From Microbacterium oleivorans NBRC 103075 (GTDB lineage Bacteria; Actinomycetota; Actinomycetes; Actinomycetales; Microbacteriaceae), in assembly GCF_001552475.1 (NCBI RefSeq), contig NZ_BCRG01000002.1:124001-188000 (forward strand): DNA of 64,000 bases, given 5' to 3'. The translations under genes and the position numbers were made by a program. This document shows, piece after piece, positions 27,350 through 36,518 of this stretch. The notes under the pieces were generated by a model. That model searched no databases and was not told the origin of the DNA. It saw only the letters and a program-made list of their open reading frames with translations. Numbering within the stretch: position 1 is the stretch's first letter; each line of letters opens with the position of its first letter.

Positions 27350-28434
27350 GGTGCTGCGGTCCCTTCGGGCGGCTCGCCATCGGTGCGACCGCGCTTCTTC
27401 GGACGCCAGGCGAGCCGCGGCGGGGTGGGCGGTGTCACCTGCTGCGGCTTGGTCTTGGGCGGGTTCGCGCCACGGATGCTCTGGGCGGCGTCGGCGCCGG
27501 TGAGGAGGGTGGAAGCGAGCTGGGGGAGCGGAACGCCGAGCTCGTCCAGCGCTGTCTTGAGCCGCTTGCGAAGCGCGCGGGAGACGTCGTCCTTCGCGTT
27601 CGGACGGGTCTTGACGACGAGACGAGTGATCACGGTGTCTCCGCCGATCGACTCGAGGCCCCAGATTTCGGGCTTGTCGAGGATGCGGGTGCGCCACTTC
27701 GGCTCGCGGACGAGGTCCTTCGCGGCGGTGAGCATGGCGTCTTCGACCGCGTCGATGTCCGCATCGAGAGGGACACCGACGTCGATCACGACGCGCGACC
27801 ATCCCTGCGACATGTTGCCGATCCGAAGTATCTCGCCGTTACGGACGAACCAGAGTGTCCCGTTGACGTCGCGGACATGCGTCACCCGGACGCTCACGTA
27901 CTCGACGATGCCGGTGGCGAGACCCACGTCGACGACGTCGCCGATGCCGATCTGGTCCTCCGCGACGATGAAGATCCCGTTGAGGACGTCCTTGACGATG
28001 TTCTGAGCGCCGAAACCCAGCCCCGCGCCGATCGCGGCGGAGAGCAGCGTGAACGAGGCGAGCACGCCGGGGTTCAGGATGTAGACGATCGTGAGGATCG
28101 CGATGATGACGATCGCCACGTTGACGATGTTGGTGAGGATCGACCCGAGCGTCCGCGTGCGCTGCACGATCCGTACCTGCGCCAGCGGCGACATGTCGAT
28201 CGCCCGGGTGTCCTCGGCTGCCGCGCGTGACTTCGCCCCGAGAACGATGTGATCGACCACGCGGCCGATGAGGCGGCGCATGATCCAGGAGAGCAGAAGC
28301 GCGGACGCGATGGTCACCGCGACCCACAGGAGGTTCCAGCCGGCCGTGACCAGGAAGGCGAGGAAGTCGTCGCGGACGGATTCCCAGCCCGCGGGCGACG
28401 GTTGCGGGGATGCGGCGAGAACGGGCGAGATCAT
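27346..28434 (-). CDS. Small-conductance mechanosensitive channel (MscS family)
   Basis: A 362-residue membrane channel. The pore helix TM3 is AAIGAGLGFGAQNIVKDVLNGIF (Gly/Ala-rich), followed by the Sm-like beta domain GDVVDVGLATGIVEYVSVRVTHVRDVNGTLWFVRNGEI and a C-terminal Pro/Lys/Arg-rich tail (about residues 315-362). ATG 28434 lies 7 bases after TAGGAT. Releases solutes on hypo-osmotic shock. Confidence 0.93.
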   Translation of the reverse strand: MISPVLAASPQPSPAGWESVRDDFLAFLVTAGWNLLWVAVTIASALLLSWIMRRLIGRVVDHIVLGAKSRAAAEDTRAIDMSPLAQVRIVQRTRTLGSILTNIVNVAIVIIAILTIVYILNPGVLASFTLLSAAIGAGLGFGAQNIVKDVLNGIFIVAEDQIGIGDVVDVGLATGIVEYVSVRVTHVRDVNGTLWFVRNGEILRIGNMSQGWSRVVIDVGVPLDADIDAVEDAMLTAAKDLVREPKWRTRILDKPEIWGLESIGGDTVITRLVVKTRPNAKDDVSRALRKRLKTALDELGVPLPQLASTLLTGADAAQSIRGANPPKTKPQQVTPPTPPRLAWRPKKRGRTDGEPPEGTAAP

Positions 28435-28441
28435 CGCTCCG

Positions 28442-28447
28442 ATCCTA
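28442..28447 (-). promoter_or_regulatory. -10 hexamer TAGGAT for leaderless MscS gene
   Basis: TAGGAT, 7 bases, then ATG 28434. It overlaps the last codons of the response-regulator gene (stop at 28445). Confidence 0.45.
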
Positions 28448-29179
28448 CCGGCGCGCCCCGTCGCCCGGCTGAGTGGCGATGGCCGCATCGGTCAGCGGGC
28501 TCGCGAGGCCGTGGGCGATGAGGACGGCGTGCACCCGGTCGCGGGCGGGCAGTTTGGCGAGGATGCGACCGACATGCGTCTTCACCGTCGATTCGCCCAG
28601 GAACAATTCATCCGCGATCTCGGTGTTGGTGAGGCCGCGCGCCATCGCCTCAAGCACATCCTGCTCGCGTGCCGTCAGGACGTTCTGTTCGTGCGCTGTC
28701 CGTTCGTCGGCGGGAGCCGGCGAGTCGGGGGAATCCGACGTGGTCACGAGCTCGATCATCCGCCGCACGATGCGCGGGGCGAGTGTCGCCTCGCCCGCGG
28801 CGACCGCCCGGACGGCTGCGACGAGCTCTTCGCGACCGGCATCCTTCAGGAGGAACCCTCCCGCGCCGGCGCGCAGCGCTCCGAACGCGTACTCGTCAAG
28901 GTCGAAGGTCGTGAGGACGAGCACGCGCATCTCAGGGTGGCTGTCGATGATCCGTCGCGTCGCCTCGATCCCGTCGACCCCTGGCATCCGGACGTCCATG
29001 AGGATCACGTCGGGGCGCAGAGTGTCCGTCGCCGAGATCGCCTCCGCACCGTCGCCGCATTCGCCGACCACCTCGATCCCGTCGGCCGACTCCAGGACCA
29101 TGCGGAAACCGAGCCGGATCAGCGACTGGTCGTCGACGATCAGCACCCGGATGGGGGCGGGGGATGCGGAAAGGCTCAC
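28445..29179 (-). CDS. NarL/LuxR-type response regulator
   Basis: Of 244 residues, the receiver domain has phospho-acceptor D62 in VILMDVRMPGVDG and the switch VLVLTTFDLDEYAFGALRAGAGGFLLKDAG. The C-terminal LuxR HTH is LTAREQDVLEAMARGLTNTEIADELFLGESTVKTHVGRILAKL. Its start overlaps the kinase stop by 4 bases. Likely controls the ABC transporter upstream in the same gene row. Confidence 0.93.
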   Translation of the reverse strand: MSLSASPAPIRVLIVDDQSLIRLGFRMVLESADGIEVVGECGDGAEAISATDTLRPDVILMDVRMPGVDGIEATRRIIDSHPEMRVLVLTTFDLDEYAFGALRAGAGGFLLKDAGREELVAAVRAVAAGEATLAPRIVRRMIELVTTSDSPDSPAPADERTAHEQNVLTAREQDVLEAMARGLTNTEIADELFLGESTVKTHVGRILAKLPARDRVHAVLIAHGLASPLTDAAIATQPGDGARR

Positions 29180-30429
29180 GCGTGTAGCTCCTGTCTCGGG
29201 ATGTGGGCAGTGACCGACCAGCCGTGCGGGTGTCGCGGTCCCGCCGACACGGTTCCTCCCGTGAGCTCGACGCGCTCTCGAAGGCCTCGCAATCCGAAGC
29301 CAGGGGAGTCCCGCGGAGCTTTCACAGGGAAGCCGTCGTCGCTGACAGCCACGGACACGCCTTCCGGCTCGTGCCGGATCACCACGTCTATGCGCGTGGC
29401 TCCCGACGCGTGGCGGAGGATGTTGGTCACGCTCTCCTGCACGATGCGCGACACCGCGAGCTGGGTCCGGGAGTCGAGACCGGCGGGATCGCCCGATACG
29501 ACGAGCCGGGTGTCGAACCCCGCGGCACGGGCCGAGGCGACGGTCTCAGCGGTGGTGTCGCGAGCCAGCGGCGCAAGGGGCGCCTCAGCGGGATCGCGAA
29601 GGATGCCGAGTGTCGCCCGCATGTCTCGCAGCGCCTCGCGCCCGGTGGCGGCGATCGCCTCAACCCCCGGGCGGGAGCGTTCGGCGTCCCGCGAGGCGGC
29701 GACCCCCTCGGCGAGGGCGACCATGACGGTCAGCGAGTGAGCGACGATGTCGTGGAGCTCTCGGGCGATCCGCTCCCGCTCGGCGGCCGATGCGAGCTGT
29801 GCCTGCTGATCGCGTTCGACGACGAGGCGCCGGGAGTGATCGATGAGCGCGGCGACGTACCGTGCGCGGGAGCCGACGTTGGTGCCGATGAGCCCGCCGA
29901 TCACCGCGTTGAGCGCTTCGTTCACGACAGATCCCCAGAGGACTGCTGTGGAGATCGCCCCCGCGGACGCGAGACCGATCCCGGTGCCGACGAGGACGAC
30001 GGTCCCGATTCCGACGCCGACGAGGGTGGCGCGCGTGCTGACGTGGACGGCGACCGAGTAGGTGGCCACGAGGACGAGTGGTCCCGTGATCGGGTCCGGC
30101 GTGAAGAGGTAAGCGAGGGCCACGAGGTACGCCGCCCCGAGAACGAGGATCGGATGCCGGCGACGCAACAGGAGCGACAGGCAGCCGAGGACGACCATGA
30201 CGCCGAGGAATGGCAAGACGCGCAACCAGTCCGACGATCTGGTTCCGACGCCCTCGGGCAGCACCGGGGTGGCGATCACCGGCACGGCCGAGACCATCAG
30301 GCACACGACGCACACGAGGACGTCCGCGAAGACGGGATGCCGGGCCCAATATCGACGCAGCACCCCGGGAGGACGCGGAAGCCGCAGCTCTCCCTCGGCG
30401 GAGGGAGAGCTGCGGCTTCGGTTCGTCAC
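29176..30429 (-). CDS. Sensor histidine kinase (HisKA_3 / NarL-type partner)
   Basis: Of 417 residues. About four to five N-terminal membrane helices (from about residue 30 to 160) without a large extracytoplasmic domain; then the dimerisation helix with H226 in ARELHDIVAHSLTVMV and a GHKL ATPase domain (ESVTNILRHASGATRIDV, DDGFPVKAPRDSPGFGLRGLRERV). GTG 30429 has AAGG 7 bases upstream. Codons 4-18 form a 19-bp perfect hairpin, so an alternative start is GTG 30363 beyond it. Senses the membrane or an effect on the neighbouring ABC transporter (inference). Confidence 0.9.
   Translation of the reverse strand: MTNRSRSSPSAEGELRLPRPPGVLRRYWARHPVFADVLVCVVCLMVSAVPVIATPVLPEGVGTRSSDWLRVLPFLGVMVVLGCLSLLLRRRHPILVLGAAYLVALAYLFTPDPITGPLVLVATYSVAVHVSTRATLVGVGIGTVVLVGTGIGLASAGAISTAVLWGSVVNEALNAVIGGLIGTNVGSRARYVAALIDHSRRLVVERDQQAQLASAAERERIARELHDIVAHSLTVMVALAEGVAASRDAERSRPGVEAIAATGREALRDMRATLGILRDPAEAPLAPLARDTTAETVASARAAGFDTRLVVSGDPAGLDSRTQLAVSRIVQESVTNILRHASGATRIDVVIRHEPEGVSVAVSDDGFPVKAPRDSPGFGLRGLRERVELTGGTVSAGPRHPHGWSVTAHIPRQELHA
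30378..30419 (-). terminator. 19-bp perfect hairpin between permease and kinase genes
   Basis: Bases 30378-30396 pair perfectly with 30401-30419 (GAAGCCGCAGC...GCTGCGGCTTC) around a GGCG tetraloop. It starts 19 bases after the permease stop but lies inside the first codons of the kinase gene. Best read as a terminator/attenuator that lowers expression of the two-component genes relative to the transporter. Confidence 0.6.
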
Positions 30430-30438
30430 GCCATGACC

Positions 30439-31272
30439 TTACGCGTCACGTACGCGGAGGACCGCCCATCCACCGAGGAGGGACGCCGCCGGCCAGGCGA
30501 GGAGAACGATGACGTTCCGCACGGTCTCGTTGGTGGGATTGGTCGTCAGGCCTGATGCCGCCGACGAGGGCAGGTAGTTGTACAGGTCGATGAGCCACTG
30601 CCACGACTCGCCGCCGAACGAAAAGAGACTCATGACGATGGGCAACACGAAGAGGATTCCGACGGTGGCGGCGATGGCTCCGGCGCCGTTTCGGATCAGG
30701 AACCCACATCCCAGACCCAGCAGGGCGAACGTCGCCATCGAGATGATCGCCCAGACCAGGGGGATCCAGGTCAGTTCGGCGTCATCCCACGCGAACCCGT
30801 TGCTCCCGAAGATCGGCGTCACGACGAGAATCGAGATGAGCGAAGTCACCAGGGTGGTGACAATGAGGGTGGCGGAGACGATCAGCGCCTTTGCAAGGAG
30901 CACGGCACCGCGGCGAGGTTCAGCGGTCAGGGTGGAGCGGATCATCCCGGTCGAGTACTCACCGGTGATCGCCATCGCCCCGAGGATGCCAGCGACCAGC
31001 ATCGTGAACTGCAACGGTGAGACGACGGCGCTCATCGGGTTCACTGTCATCTGAGCGCGGATTTCCTCGGGGAGGCTGGTAGTCACCGCGGCAACGAGCA
31101 GAGAGATCCCGGTGGCGAGCAGCACGGTCACCCCCAGCGACCACCAGGTCGAACGCAGGGTGAACAGCTTGAGCGCCTCGCTGCGAACCAGACGCACGAA
31201 GTTCAGTCGGTACGGCGAAGCGGCCGTCGGTGCGGGCAGCCCCGCCGCGCGAGTGTCGATCGTCGTGGTCAT
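30439..31272 (-). CDS. ABC-2 type transporter permease
   Basis: A 277-residue membrane protein with about six transmembrane segments. FVRLVRSEALKLFTLRSTWWSL starts the first. ITGEYSTGMIRSTLTAEPRRGAVLLAKALIV is the typical ABC-2 linker, and the end LLAWPAASLLGGWAVLRVRDA is also usual. Its ATG overlaps the stop of the ATPase gene (ATGA). Exports an unknown compound. Confidence 0.9.
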   Translation of the reverse strand: MTTTIDTRAAGLPAPTAASPYRLNFVRLVRSEALKLFTLRSTWWSLGVTVLLATGISLLVAAVTTSLPEEIRAQMTVNPMSAVVSPLQFTMLVAGILGAMAITGEYSTGMIRSTLTAEPRRGAVLLAKALIVSATLIVTTLVTSLISILVVTPIFGSNGFAWDDAELTWIPLVWAIISMATFALLGLGCGFLIRNGAGAIAATVGILFVLPIVMSLFSFGGESWQWLIDLYNYLPSSAASGLTTNPTNETVRNVIVLLAWPAASLLGGWAVLRVRDA

Positions 31273-32183
31273 GATGCGGCTCCCTGCGTGCGGTACTCGA
31301 CGGAACCCTCGGTGAGGGCGAGGTAGGCGTCCTCGAGCGATCCGCTTCGCGGCGTCAGCTCGTGGAGCGGGATCTGGTGCTGGGCGGCGATCTCGCCGAC
31401 CGCGGCAGCCGTGGTGCCGGTGATGTCGAGCAGACCCGCCTCGGCGGAGGTCACGGTGACATCAGGACCGGTGACGAGCTGCGCGAGTTCGCCCGCACGC
31501 GGCGAGCGGACGGTGACGGCACTGCGTGTCCACGCCGAAACCAGATCAGCGATACTCGCGTCGGCGAGAACCCGTCCGCGGCCGAGGACGATGACGTGGT
31601 CGGCCGTCAACGCCATCTCGCTCATGAGGTGGCTCGACAGGAGGACCGTGCGACCCGATGCGGCCTGAGCACGCACGAACTGGCGCACCCAGCGGACTCC
31701 CTCGGGGTCGAGGCCGTTGACGGGCTCGTCCAGGATCAGGGTGCGGGGATCACCGAGGAGGGCCGCCGCGATGCCGAGCCGCTGACCCATGCCGAGCGAG
31801 AACTTGCCGGCGCGGCGCTTCGCCACGCTCTGAAGCCCCGTGATCTCGATGACCTCGTCGACCCGCGACCGCGGGATGCCGTGCGTCGCCGCCATTGCGC
31901 GCAGGTGGTTCTGTGCGCTGCGGCCGGTGTGGACCGCCTTCGCGTCGAGCAGGATGCCCACCTCTGTCAACGGCGAACGCAGCGAGCGGTAGTCGCGTCC
32001 GTCGAGGGTGACTCGGCCTGCTGTCGGGGTGTCGAGACCCACGATCATCCGCATCGTGGTGGACTTCCCGGCGCCGTTCGGGCCGAGGAATCCCGTCACC
32101 TTTCCGGGCTGGACCGTGAAGCTCACGCCATCGACGGCTGTCTTGTCTCCGTACCTCTTCGTGAGGCCATCTGCAACGATCAT
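31269..32183 (-). CDS. ABC transporter ATP-binding protein
   Basis: A 304-residue ATPase for the adjacent permease. Walker A GPNGAGKST, signature FSLGMGQRLGIAAALLGD, Walker B LILDEPVNGLDPEG, H-loop LLSSHLMSEM. A C-terminal domain of about 85 residues follows, as in drug/lantibiotic exporters. The frame is open further upstream, but ATG 32183 fits both homology and the TAGCGT -10 hexamer 7 bases before it. Confidence 0.94.
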   Translation of the reverse strand: MIVADGLTKRYGDKTAVDGVSFTVQPGKVTGFLGPNGAGKSTTMRMIVGLDTPTAGRVTLDGRDYRSLRSPLTEVGILLDAKAVHTGRSAQNHLRAMAATHGIPRSRVDEVIEITGLQSVAKRRAGKFSLGMGQRLGIAAALLGDPRTLILDEPVNGLDPEGVRWVRQFVRAQAASGRTVLLSSHLMSEMALTADHVIVLGRGRVLADASIADLVSAWTRSAVTVRSPRAGELAQLVTGPDVTVTSAEAGLLDITGTTAAAVGEIAAQHQIPLHELTPRSGSLEDAYLALTEGSVEYRTQGAAS

Positions 32184-32190
32184 GAGCCTC

Positions 32191-32196
32191 ACGCTA
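32191..32196 (-). promoter_or_regulatory. -10 hexamer TAGCGT for leaderless ABC exporter operon
   Basis: TAGCGT, 7 bases, then ATG 32183. Confidence 0.5.
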
Positions 32197-32236
32197 CGGA
32201 GAGGGACGTGCTCCCCGCGTCCCCCGCAAGCATGAG

Positions 32237-32282
32237 ATCGGGGCGGGTGTGTCGTCCCGTAGGAGGACACACCCGCCCCGAT
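32237..32282 (-). terminator. Strong terminator of pepN
   Basis: A perfect 17-bp stem (ATCGGGGCGGGTGTGTC with its complement at 32266-32282) plus inner TCC/GGA pairing. It begins 12 bases after the pepN stop. No U-tract. Confidence 0.8.
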
Positions 32283-32293
32283 ACGGGCTCGAC

Positions 32294-34843
32294 TCAGTCC
32301 TGGCGGTCGCGTTCCTGCACGGACAGCGCCCGCTCGACGCCGGCGAGGTTCTCGTTCACGAGGCGGCGGAGCGCCGCGGGGGCGTCACGGTGATCGGCCA
32401 GCCACCCGCGCGTCGCATCGCGGAGCGCCGTGTTGGCGAGCGGCGCCGGGTAGAGACCCACGATGAGGTACTGCGCGATCTGGTACGTCCGCGACTCCCA
32501 GACCGGCAGGAGCATGTCGAAGTACGCGTCGACGAACTCCGCGAGCGCGTCCGTGCCGGCCGGGTGCACGAAACCGGCCGCGGCCGAGCGGACGACGGTG
32601 TTGGGTAGATCGTCGTTGTCGATGAGCGACGTCCACGCGAGACGCTTCGCGTCGACGGTGGGGAGCGCAGCGCGGGCCTGTGCGGCGAACTCGCCGCCCT
32701 TCGCCGTGTTGTCGGCAGCCTGCGCCTCGTCGACATCCGTGGCGGAGACGACGCCACCGGCCGCGAGCGAGACGAGAAGCGACCAGGACAGGTCGGCATC
32801 GATATCGAGTCCCGGCAGGGCGAGCTCTCCCGAACGCAGCCGGGCGACGCGCTCCCACTGGGCGGGTGTGGCCGCGGCCGACGCGAACGCGGTCACGAAC
32901 TGCAACTGGCTGTCGCTTCCCGCTTCGGCCTTCTGCGCGTGTTCCCACAGCCCGTCGGCGACACGCTGGCGGGCGGCATCCCGCTTGTCAGGGGACACGT
33001 AGGAGTTCGCCGCGAGCTGCAACTGACCGAGCGTCGTCCGGACGGTGGTCGATTCGGTCTCGGTGCCGATGTTCCCCAGGACGAGATCGATGTACTCGGA
33101 TGCCGAAGCCTCCGCGTCGCGCGTCTGATCCCACGCGGCTCCCCACACGAGCGAACGCGCGAGGGGGTCGCTGATCTTGCTGAGGTGGTCGGTCGCCGTG
33201 CGCAGCGAACGCTCGTCGAGACGGATCTTCGCGTACGCGAGGTCGTCGTCGTTCAGCAGGACGAGGTCGGGCTGGGTGTGTCCGACGAGCTCGGGGGCCT
33301 CGGTCAGGTCGCCATCGACGTCGAGCTCGACGTGGTGCGTCCGGACGAGGTCGTCGCCCTGCAACGAGTAGAAGCCCACGCCGAGACGGTGCGGGCGGAT
33401 GGTCGGGTAGTCGGCGGGCGCCGTCTGCACGATCGCGAAGCGGGTGATGGTGCCGTCACCGTCGACGCGGATCTCGGGGGCGAGCGTGTTGACGCCGGCC
33501 GTCTCGAGCCACTTCTTCGACCAGGTCGTCAGCTCGCGGCCACTCGTGGCCTCGAGCTCGACGAGCAGGTCGCTCAGCTCCGTGTTGCCCCAGGCGTTCT
33601 TCTGGAAGTAGGCCGAGACTCCGGCGAAGAACGCCTCGATGCCCACCCAGGCGGCCAGCTGCTTGAGGACGGACCCGCCCTTGGCGTACGTGATGCCGTC
33701 GAAGTTCACCTGCACGTCTTCGAGGTCGTTGATCTCGGCGAAGACGGGGTGGGTCGACGGAAGCTGATCCTGCCGATAGGCCCAGGTCTTCTCCATCGCA
33801 TTGAACGTCGTCCACGCTTCGGTCCACTCCGTGGCCTCAGCGGTGGCGATGGTCGACGCCCACTCGGCGAACGATTCGTTCAGCCAGAGGTCGTTCCACC
33901 ACTTCATGGTGACGAGGTCCCCGAACCACATGTGGGCGAGCTCGTGGAGGATCGTGACGACGCGACGCTCCTTGACGGCATCCGTCACCTTCGAGCGGAA
34001 AACGTAGGCCTCGGTGAAGGTCACGGCGCCCGCGTTCTCCATCGCCCCCGCGTTGAACTCGGGCACGAAGAGCTGGTCGTACTTGGCGAACGGGTAGGGC
34101 ACGCCGAACTTGTCCTCGAAATAGGCGAAGCCCTGACGGGTCTTCTCGAAGACGTAGTCGGCGTCGAGGTACTGCCAGAGACTCTTGCGTGCGTAGACAC
34201 CGAGCGGGATCGTGCGACCGTCGGAGCTCGTGAGCTCCGAGAACACCTGCTCGTACGGACCGGCGACGAGCGCCGTGATGTACGAGGAGATACGAGGGGT
34301 GGGCTCGAAGGCCCAGGTCGCGACGCCCTCGCCGGCGGGGGTCGGCTCGGGGGTGGGGGAGTTGGAGACGACCTTCCACGCGTCCGGAGCCGTGACGGTG
34401 AAGCGGAACGTGGCCTTCAGGTCGGGCTGCTCGAAGACCGCGAAGACCCGGCGGGAGTCGGGAACCTCGAACTGGGAGTAGAGGTACACCTCGCCGTCGA
34501 CCGGGTCGACGAAGCGGTGGAGGCCCTCGCCCGTGTTGGTGTACTCGCAGTCCGCGACGACGACGAGTTCGTTCTCGTCGGTGAGACCATCGAGGGCGAT
34601 GCGCGAGTCCGAGAAGACTGCGGCGGGGTCGAGGCTGCGACCGTTCAGCGTGATCTCGCGGATGCCGCGGGCGATCAGATCGACGAAGGTCGAGGCGCCG
34701 GCGGTCGCACCGAAACGGATGACGCTCCGCGAGGCGAAGACCTCGTCACCGGTGGTCAGATCGAGCGAGATGTCGTACGAATGCGTCTCGACGGTCGCAC
34801 GCCGCTCCTGCGCTTCGATGCGGGTGAGGTTCTCTCCAGGCAC
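32294..34843 (-). CDS. pepN: Aminopeptidase N
   Basis: M1-family zinc aminopeptidase of 849 residues that removes N-terminal residues from peptides. The substrate-recognition loop GAMENAG is present, and the zinc site HELAHMWFGDLVTMKWWNDLWLNESFAEW has HEXXH-18-E. The actinobacterial ERAP1-like C-terminal domain follows. The frame is open to 34906, but GTG 34843 has GGGAGA 7 bases before it and VPGENLTRIEAQERR matches the usual N terminus. Confidence 0.96.
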   Translation of the reverse strand: MPGENLTRIEAQERRATVETHSYDISLDLTTGDEVFASRSVIRFGATAGASTFVDLIARGIREITLNGRSLDPAAVFSDSRIALDGLTDENELVVVADCEYTNTGEGLHRFVDPVDGEVYLYSQFEVPDSRRVFAVFEQPDLKATFRFTVTAPDAWKVVSNSPTPEPTPAGEGVATWAFEPTPRISSYITALVAGPYEQVFSELTSSDGRTIPLGVYARKSLWQYLDADYVFEKTRQGFAYFEDKFGVPYPFAKYDQLFVPEFNAGAMENAGAVTFTEAYVFRSKVTDAVKERRVVTILHELAHMWFGDLVTMKWWNDLWLNESFAEWASTIATAEATEWTEAWTTFNAMEKTWAYRQDQLPSTHPVFAEINDLEDVQVNFDGITYAKGGSVLKQLAAWVGIEAFFAGVSAYFQKNAWGNTELSDLLVELEATSGRELTTWSKKWLETAGVNTLAPEIRVDGDGTITRFAIVQTAPADYPTIRPHRLGVGFYSLQGDDLVRTHHVELDVDGDLTEAPELVGHTQPDLVLLNDDDLAYAKIRLDERSLRTATDHLSKISDPLARSLVWGAAWDQTRDAEASASEYIDLVLGNIGTETESTTVRTTLGQLQLAANSYVSPDKRDAARQRVADGLWEHAQKAEAGSDSQLQFVTAFASAAATPAQWERVARLRSGELALPGLDIDADLSWSLLVSLAAGGVVSATDVDEAQAADNTAKGGEFAAQARAALPTVDAKRLAWTSLIDNDDLPNTVVRSAAAGFVHPAGTDALAEFVDAYFDMLLPVWESRTYQIAQYLIVGLYPAPLANTALRDATRGWLADHRDAPAALRRLVNENLAGVERALSVQERDRQD

Positions 34844-34955
34844 GTTCGTGTCTCCCAGGGGTGAGGGTGGGGTGCCGCGGACGGGCGCTGCTGGCGCCGA
34901 CGGCAACCGTCACAGCCTACGCCGATGGCTCGCCGTAACCACGTACCGGCGTCCC

Positions 34956-34961
34956 TAGAAT
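34956..34961 (+). promoter_or_regulatory. -10 hexamer TAGAAT for leaderless rpiB
   Basis: TAGAAT, 6 bases, then ATG 34968; the best match to the -10 consensus in the window. Confidence 0.6.
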
Positions 34962-34967
34962 CGTGAC

Positions 34968-35504
34968 ATGCGCATCCACATCGCGACCGATCACGCGGGT
35001 ATGGAGTTCTCGACCCGCCTGCAGCACCACCTGGCCGAAGCCGGTCACGACGTCGTCGACCATGGTCCTGTCGAGTACGACGCCCTGGACGACTACCCCT
35101 CCTTCTGCATCCGCGCGGCACAGGCCGTGGCCGAGGACCAGGCCCGGGGCATCCAGACCCTGGGTGTCGTCTTCGGAGGGTCGGGCAACGGCGAACAGAT
35201 CGCCGCGAATAAGGTGCGCGGCATCCGCGCCGCCCTGGTGTGGAGCATCGCGACGGCGGAGCTTGCCCGCGAGCACAACGATGCGAATGTGATCGCGATC
35301 GGCGCGCGCCAGCACACCTTCGACGAGGCCGTCGGTTTCATCGACCGTTTCATCGCGACGCCGTTCTCCGGCGAGGAGCGCCACGCTCGTCGCATCGGCC
35401 AGCTCGCGGCGTACGAGACCGACGGATCGCTCGCGCCCGATCCTCGTGCGATGCAGCCGGATGTGCTCGACGCCTCGGAGACGTTCGACCCGGAAGCAGG
35501 CTGA
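34968..35504 (+). CDS. rpiB: Ribose-5-phosphate isomerase B (RpiB/LacAB family)
   Basis: Interconverts ribose-5-phosphate and ribulose-5-phosphate; 178 residues. MRIHIATDHAGMEFSTRLQHHL opens the fold. GVVFGGSGNGEQIAANKVRGIRAALVW and AREHNDANVIAIGARQ are the anion-binding loops. The actinobacterial form uses a Glu in place of the catalytic Cys of E. coli RpiB; the segment GSGNGEQIAANK agrees (G-E-Q). It overlaps the next gene by 1 base. Confidence 0.9.
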   Translation: MRIHIATDHAGMEFSTRLQHHLAEAGHDVVDHGPVEYDALDDYPSFCIRAAQAVAEDQARGIQTLGVVFGGSGNGEQIAANKVRGIRAALVWSIATAELAREHNDANVIAIGARQHTFDEAVGFIDRFIATPFSGEERHARRIGQLAAYETDGSLAPDPRAMQPDVLDASETFDPEAG

Positions 35505-36496
35505 TGCCCGAGGGTCATTCCGTCCATCGGATCGCTCGGCAGTTCGACCGCAACTTCGTGGGGCGCCCGGTCTCGGCATCCAGCCCGCAGGGACGCTTCG
35601 CGGAGGGCGCCGCCCTCCTCGACGGTCGGACGCCGACGCTGGCGCGTGCCGTCGGCAAGCAGATGTTCCTCGAGTTCGAGGGCGATGTCTGGCTGCGCGT
35701 CCACCTCGGCATCTACGGCGCTTGGGACTTCGCCGGCGAGATCGTGCTCGACCCCACGATCGCCTCCGCGAACGGTCGCATGGGACAGACGAATCAGCGC
35801 GGCGTCGACCCCGTCTACGACGACGCCGGGGAGAACTCGCTCGCATCGATCGGTGCGCCCCGCCGTGCTCGCGGCGCCGTGCGGATGAGCGAGCAGACCC
35901 GCGGCCTCGAGGATGCGACGGATGCCGAGTGGCCGCCTCCCGTCGTCGGGCAGGTGCGTCTGCGGCTCCTGACCGAGGCGACGTGTGCAGACCTCCGGGG
36001 CCCTACTGCCTGTCAGATCCAGACGGTCGAGGAGATGCTCGCCACGGTGGCAGGTCTCGGTCCCGACCCGCTGGTCGATGACGTCGCGGAGGGTGAGGAG
36101 CGCTTCGTCTCCGTCGCCGGTCGCAAGCCCACCCCGATCGGTCAGCTGCTCATGGACCAGAAGGTCGTGAGCGGGATCGGGAACGTCTACCGCGCCGAGA
36201 TCCTCTTCCGCGCGAACCTGAACCCGCACACACCAGGTCGGGACGTCCCCGAGGAGACCCTCCGCGAGATGTGGCGCGACTGGGTGCGTCTGTTGTCGAT
36301 CGGCGTCGAGACCGGTCAGATGATGACGATGGACGACCTCGATCCGGAAGCGCACCGCCGAGCGTTGGCGCACCGTGATGACCGTCACTGGGTCTATCAC
36401 CGGGCGGGCCTGCCGTGCCGCGTGTGCGGGACGGCGATCGTCCTGGAGGAGATGGCTGCGCGAAAGCTGTACTGGTGCCCGCGGTGCCAGGCATGA
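35504..36496 (+). CDS. Fpg/Nei family DNA glycosylase
   Basis: A 330-residue bifunctional base-excision glycosylase/AP lyase. The N terminus has P2 and E3 (MPEGHSVHRIA); the helix-two-turn-helix QLLMDQKVVSGIGNVYRAEILFRANLNP and zinc finger CRVCGT...WCPRC are complete. MPEGH rather than MPELPE suggests the actinobacterial Nei (endonuclease VIII-like) branch. Start/stop overlap TGATG with rpiB. Confidence 0.92.
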   Translation: MPEGHSVHRIARQFDRNFVGRPVSASSPQGRFAEGAALLDGRTPTLARAVGKQMFLEFEGDVWLRVHLGIYGAWDFAGEIVLDPTIASANGRMGQTNQRGVDPVYDDAGENSLASIGAPRRARGAVRMSEQTRGLEDATDAEWPPPVVGQVRLRLLTEATCADLRGPTACQIQTVEEMLATVAGLGPDPLVDDVAEGEERFVSVAGRKPTPIGQLLMDQKVVSGIGNVYRAEILFRANLNPHTPGRDVPEETLREMWRDWVRLLSIGVETGQMMTMDDLDPEAHRRALAHRDDRHWVYHRAGLPCRVCGTAIVLEEMAARKLYWCPRCQA

Positions 36497-36518
36497 CGTC
36501 GGAAGAGGTGCGCGGACG

